Source: Acidobacteriaceae bacterium (lineage in GTDB: Bacteria > Acidobacteriota > Terriglobia > Bryobacterales > Bryobacteraceae). Taken from it: a DNA stretch of 10,819 nucleotides. The notes under the pieces were generated by a model. That model saw nothing but the letters and a program-made list of their open reading frames with translations. It searched no databases and was not told the origin of the DNA. The stretch lies in contig JAFAZU010000278.1 in assembly GCA_019239585.1 (NCBI GenBank), positions 1-10,819 of the forward strand, read 5' to 3'. Of this stretch, positions 1-6,578 are shown in pieces (the stretch's first letter is position 1; each line of letters opens with the position of its first letter). The translations under genes were made by a program, and so were the position numbers.

Positions 1-39
1 GTTATGCGGCTGATTGCCGAGCGCGGCGGGCACATCTAA
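1..39 (+). CDS. 3' end of an upstream gene (partial, unidentified)
   Basis: Frame 1 is open from the window edge and ends at TAA 37-39, giving the tail VMRLIAERGGHI. The piece is GC-rich and the sequence turns sharply AT-rich just after the stop, which fits a gene end followed by an intergenic promoter region. Twelve residues are too few to assign a family. The other + frames are less convincing: frame 2 stops at once and frame 3 runs on into the AT-rich promoter region. It could be chance. Confidence 0.33.
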   Translation, partial: VMRLIAERGGHI

Positions 40-43
40 GTCG

Positions 44-71
44 ATTTTTAAAATTCCACCAAATTTTTAAA
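44..71. repeat. Two identical 9-bp A/T tracts upstream of the receptor promoter
   Basis: ATTTTTAAA occurs at 44-52 and again at 63-71, with starts 19 bp apart, about two helical turns. Each copy contains the palindrome TTTAAA. The second copy ends 5 bp before the -35 box at 77-82, about -49 to -41 relative to the expected transcription start, where an UP element contacts the alpha subunit of RNA polymerase. They could be UP-element subsites, a paired operator for a regulator, or simply AT-rich spacer DNA. Confidence 0.4.
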
Positions 72-76
72 GTTAC

Positions 77-105
77 TTGACACAACTGGCGGATCGCTAT
101 ATAGT
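77..105 (+). promoter_or_regulatory. Sigma70-type promoter of the TonB receptor/TPR operon
   Basis: A perfect -35 hexamer TTGACA (77-82) is followed after exactly 17 bp by TATAGT (100-105), a 5/6 match to the -10 consensus. Transcription would start near 112, leaving a leader of about 35 nt before the ATG at 147. It is the only good promoter in the region and probably serves all three tightly packed genes up to 6161. Confidence 0.75.
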
Positions 106-133
106 TCACTGAAGCTGTTCCAAAGTTTCTGTG

Positions 134-139
134 GGAGGT
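134..139 (+). promoter_or_regulatory. Shine-Dalgarno site of the TonB receptor gene
   Basis: GGAGGT lies 7 nt before the ATG at 147. It is a near-ideal ribosome binding site and fixes the start of the receptor, which is then followed by a well-formed signal peptide. Confidence 0.8.
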
Positions 140-146
140 CACCACC

Positions 147-3100
147 ATGCAGTTGTCCTCTTTTTTTAAGCTGAGCGGAGCCAAACCGCACCGGCTTCTG
201 TCAGCCCTCATCGTGCTCTTATGTTGGCAATCGTCCATGGCGGTTGCACAGAACGCAAATGGAACAATTAATGGCGTGATTACGGACAGTTCGGGGTCGG
301 CTGTTCCCTCGGCTGAAATCACGCTAAAAGCCATTAACACGGCGGCAGTTTCCAAAACCAGCAGCGGGCCGGATGGATTATTTTCGTTTCCTAATTTGAG
401 CCAAGGGGACTATGAGTTACGAGTTTCCGCCAAGGGCTTTCGTGATTTTGTGCAGACAGGAATTACACTTCACTTGAACGACAATCTGCGTGTCCCTGTG
501 GAGTTGCAGCTTGGCACGGCATCCCAAACGGTGGAGGTGGATGCCAATGCTTCGCCCTTGAACTTTGAGAGTTCGGAAGTGAGGGGCACCATCAGCAAGC
601 AGGAAATCCAGGCGCTTCCTTTGCAGGTCGCCGGCGGGCAGCGATCCTCCGCGCAGTTTGTCGTCCTGCTGCCGGGCGTGAATACTGCCGGTAACAACAA
701 TTCGTTTTACGCGCGCTTTAATGGAGGCCAGCAATGGTCCGATGAGGCAATTCTGGACGGCGTGACCATGCAGGAAGGATTGTTAAGCCAGAGCGGCCTG
801 GTGGCGATCCAGAACGACTTTCCTATTTCACCCGAGGCGGTCGGCGAAATCAGCGTTCTCACTTCCAATTACGATGTTCAATACGGCGCCTCTTCGGCGG
901 CAGTGATCGTCGCCAGCACCAAGGCAGGCACAAACGAGTTTCATGGCGGCGGTTATGAGTTTCACCGAAACAGCTTTTTCAATGCTCGTCCTTTTGGCGC
1001 TCTCGTAACGCCTCGCAATCTGGAGAACGACTACGGCGGCTTTCTGGGCGGCCCCGGCAAGCTTCCCGGCCTTTGGACCAAGTACAACAAAACTTACGTT
1101 TTTGCGAATTACGAGCAGTACCGTTCAGTAGGAGCGACAAACCAGCCCGTGCTGACCGTGCCCACGGCTGCTATGCGAAACGGGGATTTCAGCGAGTGGC
1201 CTTATCCGATCTATGACCCCAATACGACGCGGGCCAATCCCAACTACAACCCTAACCAGCCGGTGAACGCGAACAATCTTCCCTACCTGCGGCAGCAGTT
1301 TATGGGCTGCGACGGACAGCATCCCAATGTCATCTGCGCGTCCGATCCGCGTCTGGCAAGTTCCCTGGCTCAGCAATGGCTCAAATACGTTCCGCAGCCG
1401 AACCGGCCGGGCGTGGCCAATAACTATGTTTCCCCTAATGGACTGGCCAGTTCGCTGAACGCCAATACAAATCAGTGGGACGTGCGCGGCGATGAGAATT
1501 TCGGCGACAAGGACCGCGTGTTCGGCACTTATCACTATCGCGGCACTCAGCCTTTTACGCAAAGCGCATTTCCAGCCGTCATTGACACGAATAACACCCG
1601 GATTCCCAACTACAGCAACATTGTGCGGGTGAATTACGATCACATCTTCTCGCCTACGCTCGTCAATCACATGGCCTGGGGCTACCTGGATCTGCTGACA
1701 GCTGTTTACAACTCCAGTGATTGTTGCGTCAAACAGGTGCCGCAAATCGCAGGAGTATTTAGCAATAAACATGAGCCAAGTCTTAACTTCGATAACTACA
1801 GCTCTTATGGCGGCAACGCGGATTTCGTAAGCACCCGTCCCACGTACGTGATTAACGATGCCGTGACATGGGTAAAAGGAAAACACACCTTGCATTTCGG
1901 CGGTGAGTACCGCAGCTTGGGGTACCCCACTGAACAACAGCCGAACGGCTCGGGCACATTTAACTTTTCGAACGGAACTACGGGGTTGCAGGGAATTACC
2001 AGCGGAAACGCCATGGCTAGTTTTCTGCTGGGTGAAGTCGGCTCCGCGAGCGCGGGTTATTACTCCCTCCTGAAGTTCAATCCGAAAGCAAAGGCATACG
2101 GCTTTTTCGCGGGCGATACCTGGAAAGCTACCCCCCAGCTCAGCGTGAACCTCGGCCTGCGGTGGGATGTATTTACTCCTTCCACGGAAGCGAATAATCA
2201 GACATCCTTCTTTGATCCTGTAGGCCCGAATCCCGGCGCGGGCAATCGCCCCGGACGACTGGCCTTCGCCGGAACAAAATGGGGTTCGGCCAGCTACGGA
2301 TCAAATGCTCCCGAAGTGACGGATTACAAGAACTTCGGGCCGCGTGTCGGCTTTGCCTATGCCGTGACTCCGACAACCGTAGTGCGGGCCGGTTATGGAG
2401 TCTTTTTCATGCAGGCTTTCTACCCGGGCTGGAACGGGGGCATTGCGACGGACGGCTTCAACCAGACCGTTAGCTTCAACAGCACTCTGGGCGGCATTCA
2501 ACCGGCATTTCTCCTACAAAACGGTTTGCCGCAGAACTTCCAAAAGCCTCCGGTAATCGACTCGTCGTACCTGAACGGCCAGAACGCGCCGAATTACCGG
2601 CCGCAGAATGCCAATCATCTACCTTACGGCCAGCAGTGGAATTTCACGGTAGAACGCGAATTCGGCAAGGACATCCATGGCACGGTCGCATACGTTGGAA
2701 ACAAAGGCACCCGGCTGCTTTCACAGATCAGCCCTGTTAATGCGTTGAATCCGTCCCTGCTTTCCCTCGGCAATCAATTGAATGACCAGTTCACTCCTGG
2801 ACAAACCGTGCTCGACGGTGTATCAATTCCCTATGCGGGCTGGGTCGAGCAGATGAAAGGGTGCCCTCCCAGCGTTGCTCAAGCCCTACTGCCCTATCCG
2901 CAGTATTGTGGCAACATCTACGGCCAAAATGAAAATAACGGCAACTCCACTTACCATTCGTTGCAATTGGGAGCTCAGAAGCGCTTCTCCGCCGGATTGT
3001 TCTTTATGGCTTCCTACACTTTTTCGAAGTCGATCACAAACGCCGATAACGCCCAGTCTTCGCAAGGAGCGGTGCGCGTCATTTCACCCTTCGAGCAGAA

Positions 3101-3698
3101 CCGGACCAAGTCACTTTCCTTGGCAGACACGCCGCAGGTCTTTACACTTTCCTGGAGCTATGAGCTTCCTTTCGGCAAAGGCAGAACCTTCGCCAATTCG
3201 CAGGGAACGTTTGTGAACTATTTGGTATCGGGTTGGCAGCTCAACGGCATCTTCCGCGCCAACTCCGGCCAGCCGCTCGCGATCCGCTCCAACTATTGCA
3301 ATGTCCCGTCGCAATTTGCCGCAGCCTGTATACCCGGCACTTTATCTGGCGTCAATCCCTTTGCGCAGGATCGTAGCAATTTCAATCCAAATCTTCCGCT
3401 CCTCAATTCAGCAGCATTTCAGCCGACGGGCCTTTTCAATTTTTATTACGGCAATGGCCCGCGAGTCTCCAATTTGCGTGGCTTCGGCTACACAAACCTG
3501 GACTTCGGCATCACTAAGTTTTTCACGATCAAGGAACGTGTCGTTTTGCAGATTCGCGGCGAGGCTTTCAACGCCCTGAACCTGCACTCCTTCCAATCCA
3601 ATTTTGATATCAACTTAGGAAGTCCCACATTTGGATTGTGGAATGGAACCGTCACGGCCCCGCGCAACCTTCAACTCGGAGGTAAAATCACGTTCTGA
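147..3698 (+). CDS. TonB-dependent outer-membrane receptor, Oar-like, with carboxypeptidase-regulatory-like N-terminal domain
   Basis: This 1183-residue protein is built like the large Oar-type TonB-dependent receptors of Acidobacteriota. Residues 1-34 form a signal peptide: basic start, hydrophobic stretch around 17-27, cleavage at A32-V33-A34 before Q35. Residues 38 to about 123 form a carboxypeptidase-regulatory-like beta-sandwich (GVITDSSGSAVPSAEITL, then GDYELRVSAKGF). A plug-like domain follows at about 140-260 (ALPLQ, then EAILDGVTMQ, then STKAGTNEFHGGGYEFHR). The rest is a long beta-barrel with aromatic-rich, alternating strands, ending in GGKITF with a terminal Phe typical of Bam-inserted outer-membrane proteins. 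It should take up or bind a large ligand using TonB energy, but the substrate cannot be read from the sequence. The mature protein has eight cysteines in four close pairs. No SusD-like partner follows; instead two TPR genes do. The start is supported by GGAGGT 7 nt upstream and the promoter at 77-105. Confidence 0.93.
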   Translation: MQLSSFFKLSGAKPHRLLSALIVLLCWQSSMAVAQNANGTINGVITDSSGSAVPSAEITLKAINTAAVSKTSSGPDGLFSFPNLSQGDYELRVSAKGFRDFVQTGITLHLNDNLRVPVELQLGTASQTVEVDANASPLNFESSEVRGTISKQEIQALPLQVAGGQRSSAQFVVLLPGVNTAGNNNSFYARFNGGQQWSDEAILDGVTMQEGLLSQSGLVAIQNDFPISPEAVGEISVLTSNYDVQYGASSAAVIVASTKAGTNEFHGGGYEFHRNSFFNARPFGALVTPRNLENDYGGFLGGPGKLPGLWTKYNKTYVFANYEQYRSVGATNQPVLTVPTAAMRNGDFSEWPYPIYDPNTTRANPNYNPNQPVNANNLPYLRQQFMGCDGQHPNVICASDPRLASSLAQQWLKYVPQPNRPGVANNYVSPNGLASSLNANTNQWDVRGDENFGDKDRVFGTYHYRGTQPFTQSAFPAVIDTNNTRIPNYSNIVRVNYDHIFSPTLVNHMAWGYLDLLTAVYNSSDCCVKQVPQIAGVFSNKHEPSLNFDNYSSYGGNADFVSTRPTYVINDAVTWVKGKHTLHFGGEYRSLGYPTEQQPNGSGTFNFSNGTTGLQGITSGNAMASFLLGEVGSASAGYYSLLKFNPKAKAYGFFAGDTWKATPQLSVNLGLRWDVFTPSTEANNQTSFFDPVGPNPGAGNRPGRLAFAGTKWGSASYGSNAPEVTDYKNFGPRVGFAYAVTPTTVVRAGYGVFFMQAFYPGWNGGIATDGFNQTVSFNSTLGGIQPAFLLQNGLPQNFQKPPVIDSSYLNGQNAPNYRPQNANHLPYGQQWNFTVEREFGKDIHGTVAYVGNKGTRLLSQISPVNALNPSLLSLGNQLNDQFTPGQTVLDGVSIPYAGWVEQMKGCPPSVAQALLPYPQYCGNIYGQNENNGNSTYHSLQLGAQKRFSAGLFFMASYTFSKSITNADNAQSSQGAVRVISPFEQNRTKSLSLADTPQVFTLSWSYELPFGKGRTFANSQGTFVNYLVSGWQLNGIFRANSGQPLAIRSNYCNVPSQFAAACIPGTLSGVNPFAQDRSNFNPNLPLLNSAAFQPTGLFNFYYGNGPRVSNLRGFGYTNLDFGITKFFTIKERVVLQIRGEAFNALNLHSFQSNFDINLGSPTFGLWNGTVTAPRNLQLGGKITF
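3678..3683 (+). promoter_or_regulatory. Distant Shine-Dalgarno for the first TPR gene, inside the receptor 3' end
   Basis: GGAGGT sits within the last codons of the receptor, 16 nt before the ATG at 3700. That spacing is longer than usual, so initiation probably also depends on ribosomes finishing the receptor one base upstream. No other start codon lies between this site and 3700 in the TPR frame; a GTG at 3706 is a further option. Confidence 0.45.
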
Positions 3699-3699
3699 A

Positions 3700-4620
3700 A
3701 TGTGGGTGAGAAAGGGGAAAACACGCGGGGGAGGGGCAGCGCTGGTTCTATGTCTGTCTGCTTGCGTTCTGGCGCGCGCGTCACAGCCGCAGGAAGAAAC
3801 TGGAAACGATACAGCGACTGCAATTCGAGCGCATGATTATGAACGCGCGGAAAAGCTGCTGATCGACTCCATTACAGCCGCGCCTGGGGCATCTCCTCTA
3901 TTACGTGTATTAGGAAGAGTGTTCTTCCTCGACGGCAAATACCTAAATTGCGCCAGCGCTCTTGAAAAAGCAAAAGCTGCTGGCTTGCTGGACGAACCTT
4001 CGCGCTTCACTCTGGCGATGGCTTATGTGAATCTAAAGCAACTCGATTGGGCGCGAACCGAATTGCAGGTTCTGCTTGAGGCGAATCCAAAGCGCAGTCT
4101 TTATCACTACTGGCTCGGTCGCGTCGATTTCGCCGACGGGAAATTCAACTCTTCTATCGAGAGTCTCAAGACTGCCGTCACGCTTGACCCCCGTTTCTCG
4201 CGGGCTTACGATGCTCTGGGACTTTGCTACCAAGCGTTGGGAGACACAGGGGAGTCGCTTCGGAACTTTTCACAAGCAGTGGCTTTGAACCGCGTTGAGG
4301 CTCATCCATCGCAGTGGCCTGATTTCGATATGGCAGAACTGTTCTACAGTCTGCGCCAATACAGAGAGGCAAAGATTCATCTACACGATTGCCTGCGTTA
4401 TGATCCCCAGTTTCCGAAGGCTCACTATCGACTGGGAACGATCTATGAAAAGCTGGGCGATACCGCAGCCGCTATTCTTGAATTGAACACAGCGGCAACT
4501 CTGGACGCCTCCTATGCTGAACCTTATTACGCGCTGGCGCGAATTTATAGGGCAAAGGGGGAAAACCAGCAGGCGCTTCTGGCTGCTGATAAGTTCAAGA
4601 TGTTGGGCAAGCATCCGTGA
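3700..4620 (+). CDS. Exported tetratricopeptide-repeat protein (first of pair)
   Basis: This 306-residue protein is mostly TPR helices. Repeats are recognisable at about 66-97, 100-130, 134-164, 168-197, 207-236, 240-270 and 274-303 (for example AYDALGLCYQALGDTGESLR and AHYRLGTIYEKLGDTAAAI). The start at 3700 is chosen because it follows the receptor stop by 1 bp and puts a signal-like segment at the N-terminus: Arg/Lys at 4-9, then a hydrophobic stretch 10-25. An upstream ATG at 3631 would add 23 residues of receptor-overlapping sequence and bury the signal. Export could be by signal peptidase I after A25-R26-A27, or as a lipoprotein through L19-S20-A21-C22. TPR arrays bind proteins or peptides; this one is probably a periplasmic or membrane-anchored partner of the receptor or of the following TPR protein. 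That role is inferred from operon position only. There is no enzymatic motif. Confidence 0.87.
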   Translation: MWVRKGKTRGGGAALVLCLSACVLARASQPQEETGNDTATAIRAHDYERAEKLLIDSITAAPGASPLLRVLGRVFFLDGKYLNCASALEKAKAAGLLDEPSRFTLAMAYVNLKQLDWARTELQVLLEANPKRSLYHYWLGRVDFADGKFNSSIESLKTAVTLDPRFSRAYDALGLCYQALGDTGESLRNFSQAVALNRVEAHPSQWPDFDMAELFYSLRQYREAKIHLHDCLRYDPQFPKAHYRLGTIYEKLGDTAAAILELNTAATLDASYAEPYYALARIYRAKGENQQALLAADKFKMLGKHP

Positions 4621-6161
4621 AAGTTGTTTTGATTTTGTTGTGTTTCAGCCCGTTGGCCTGGTCCGGGCAGACTTCGCCGCAGACCCTTCTTGCCATTCAA
4701 AACTACATTGTTACTGATGATCTGACTGCTGCGGAAAACCAGCTCACCGCCGCGCTGAAAGAGAACCCAAACGATGGCGGCCTCTATAACCTCCAAGGAA
4801 TCATCGACGCAAAGCGAAATCAACTCGACCGTGCTGAAAATGATTTCACAAAGGCTCTCCGGCTCCGCCCCGATTTGACAGGCGCTTATCTCAACTTGGC
4901 CAGAGTCTACGAACTGCGGAACGAGCGGACTTCCGAATCGGTACAGCGTGCCATCAGCCTCTATCGCGAGTTTCTGAAACGCCAACCCTCGTCGGTTGAG
5001 GGACGTTTAGGGCTGGTAAAAGTTCTCGAATGGAAAGGAGAGTTCCTGTTATCGCTTGGGGAGCTCGGGCGTTTGCCCGCCGGCCGACGGGAGCAGCCGC
5101 TTGCGCTTGCTCTCCGCTGCGCTGATTTGTCGGGTTTGGGCCGTTTGGAGGAAGCAAGCAAAGCAGCCGAAGCGCTAGTGCGTACACCTGAAGTCACAGA
5201 AGATGATATCGATCTGGTGATACCCATTCTTAAGGAGCGCCATGCAGATTCGTTGATGATTCAACTATTGGAGATGTGGCAGCAAAATCACGCTCCATCT
5301 TCCGATCTGCTTTGGTCATTGGCGGACGCTTATACTCGGCTTGGACAGCGCGGCAACGCTCGCCAGGTCTTGGAAGCCATTGCCCAGAGAGATCCAACCT
5401 CCACGCAACCGTTGCTACAGTTAGCCCATATTGCCTACGATGAGCGCAAGCTCGAAGACGCTCTCGGCTACCTGGCGCACGCTCGCGATCTGGAACCGAA
5501 TAATGCGGCGGTTCATTTCTTTTTTGGGATTGTCGAGATTGAGCTGGATCTTCCGGTTGATGCAAAAAAGTCCCTCGCGCGGGCAATTGAACTAGACCCA
5601 AGCAACGCCGCTTACTATTACGCCAGGGGTTCTGTTGAACTGCAAGGAAAATCCGCATGGGATGCAATCCCTTATTTTCAGAAATATATTGCCCTAAAAC
5701 CTAATGATCCACGGGGTCATTTTGCGCTCGGCGCAGCCCAGTTTGCCAGTCAGGACTATGAGTCGGCGACTAAAGAAATGGAATTAGTCTGCCGTTATAA
5801 AGAGACAGTCGCTGGAGCAGAATACTTTCTGGGCCGTATCGCCAAAGTCAATGGAGATTGGAAAATGGCAGCGGATCATCTCCAGCACTCAGTCGAAGCA
5901 GACCCGAATTACTCCGAATCACATGCCGAACTCGGCCTTGTCAAACTGCACCTGGGCGACATTCCTGGAGCACAAAGGGAATTAGCTCGTTCGCTTTCCC
6001 TAAATCCTGACAGCGCTTTGGCAAACGCAAACCTGCTTGCGCTTTACCAGCGCACAAGAGATCCTCGCATCAGCGATCAACAAAAAAAGTTAGCCGAGCT
6101 GGACGCCAAGCGATCCCAAAAACAGGAATTAATGACTCGCACTGTAGGCGTGCGTCCTTAA
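4617..6161 (+). CDS. Exported tetratricopeptide-repeat protein (second of pair)
   Basis: This is a 514-residue protein starting at GTG 4617, which overlaps the preceding TGA (GTGA). No good Shine-Dalgarno precedes it, so translation is probably coupled to the first TPR gene. Residues 1-16 form a short signal peptide (MKVVLILLCFSPLAWS, probable cleavage after A14-W15-S16). TPR helices run from about 20 to 130, then after a looser helical stretch (130-230) again from about 231 to 478, including AVHFFFGIVEIELDLPVDA, AAYYYARGSVELQGKSAWDA and SHAELGLVKLHLGDIPGA. The C-terminal 35 residues are charged, basic and probably helical (QQKKLAELDAKRSQKQEL). It should be a periplasmic protein-interaction scaffold co-made with the receptor. 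Ligand and partner are unknown. It shares its general build with the first TPR protein but is not an obvious copy of it. Confidence 0.9.
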   Translation: MKVVLILLCFSPLAWSGQTSPQTLLAIQNYIVTDDLTAAENQLTAALKENPNDGGLYNLQGIIDAKRNQLDRAENDFTKALRLRPDLTGAYLNLARVYELRNERTSESVQRAISLYREFLKRQPSSVEGRLGLVKVLEWKGEFLLSLGELGRLPAGRREQPLALALRCADLSGLGRLEEASKAAEALVRTPEVTEDDIDLVIPILKERHADSLMIQLLEMWQQNHAPSSDLLWSLADAYTRLGQRGNARQVLEAIAQRDPTSTQPLLQLAHIAYDERKLEDALGYLAHARDLEPNNAAVHFFFGIVEIELDLPVDAKKSLARAIELDPSNAAYYYARGSVELQGKSAWDAIPYFQKYIALKPNDPRGHFALGAAQFASQDYESATKEMELVCRYKETVAGAEYFLGRIAKVNGDWKMAADHLQHSVEADPNYSESHAELGLVKLHLGDIPGAQRELARSLSLNPDSALANANLLALYQRTRDPRISDQQKKLAELDAKRSQKQELMTRTVGVRP

Positions 6162-6173
6162 TTGCTATTCTGC

Positions 6174-6202
6174 TTGACAGACTGGGGCAAAGCGGTCATA
6201 CT
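6174..6202 (+). promoter_or_regulatory. Sigma70-type promoter of the PadR/permease unit
   Basis: TTGACA (6174-6179) is followed after 17 bp by CATACT (6197-6202), a 4/6 match to the -10 consensus. Transcription would begin near 6209, about 25 nt before the PadR ATG. The 72-bp gap between the TPR gene and PadR holds only this promoter and a short leader. I see no terminator hairpin for the upstream operon and no clear inverted repeat that would serve as the PadR operator. Confidence 0.65.
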
Positions 6203-6233
6203 ACTTTCAACTCCCATAGCCAGCTAGGAAAAC

Positions 6234-6569
6234 ATGGGCAAGCATCCGAACGATAGATTACAAGGTACTTTAGATCTGCTGATATTGAAATCCCTGGCGA
6301 GCCGAGGTTCTATGCACGGATATGGCATTACCGTTCACATTCAAAGCATCGCCGGTGATGCCCTTCGGGTGGAGGAGGGATCTCTGTATCCGGCGCTGCA
6401 CAGGATGGCGCAGGAAGGGTGGATTCGCGCCAAATGGGGCTCGTCAGAGAACAATCGGCGGGCTCGGTTCTATTCCATTACTCCTGGCGGGTTGAAGCAA
6501 CTTGCCGCTGAAGAAAAGCGCTGGAGTGAACTGACAGCGGCGGTAACTCGGGTTTTGCAGTTTACTTAA
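6234..6569 (+). CDS. PadR-family transcriptional regulator
   Basis: This 111-residue protein is almost entirely the PadR winged-helix domain. Family hallmarks are clear: GTLDLLILKSLA (11-22), MHGYGI (27-32), the GSLYPALHRM recognition-helix region (49-58), EGWI (61-64) and the wing signature SENNRRARFYSIT (71-83). A short dimerising helix with a conserved-type Trp follows (EKRW, 94-97). AGGA at 6226-6229, 4 nt before the ATG, is the likely ribosome binding site. PadR proteins of this short class usually repress their own promoter and the adjacent membrane-transport gene, and release DNA on binding a small molecule. The permease starts 9 bp downstream, so control of the promoter at 6174-6202 is the likely job. 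The effector is unknown. Confidence 0.93.
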   Translation: MGKHPNDRLQGTLDLLILKSLASRGSMHGYGITVHIQSIAGDALRVEEGSLYPALHRMAQEGWIRAKWGSSENNRRARFYSITPGGLKQLAAEEKRWSELTAAVTRVLQFT

Positions 6570-6578
6570 AAGAACTCT

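Noticed and set aside
2..355. Minus-strand open frame of 117 codons across the promoter region and receptor 5' end
   Set aside because: It runs through the strong + promoter, the Shine-Dalgarno and the signal-peptide codons of the receptor, and has no recognisable protein features.
1125..1937. 270-codon open frame on the minus strand inside the receptor gene
   Set aside because: It is antisense to well-conserved receptor sequence, shows no recognisable domain, and has no promoter or ribosome site. It is a by-product of codon bias in the real gene.
3631..3699. Upstream ATG extension of the first TPR gene
   Set aside because: It would overlap the receptor by 68 bases and place 23 receptor-shadow residues before the signal segment. 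The ATG at 3700 gives a proper signal peptide right after the receptor stop.
6162..6233. PadR operator or terminator in the intergenic gap
   Set aside because: No convincing inverted repeat of the usual PadR type and no hairpin with a T run could be found by eye; only the promoter and a short ribosome site are supported.
4604..6248. Identical 14-mer TGGGCAAGCATCCG at 4604-4617 and 6235-6248
   Set aside because: One copy encodes the C-terminal GKHP of the first TPR protein and the other the N-terminal GKHP of PadR. There is no flanking similarity, and one such match is not surprising in a window of this size. It is treated as chance.
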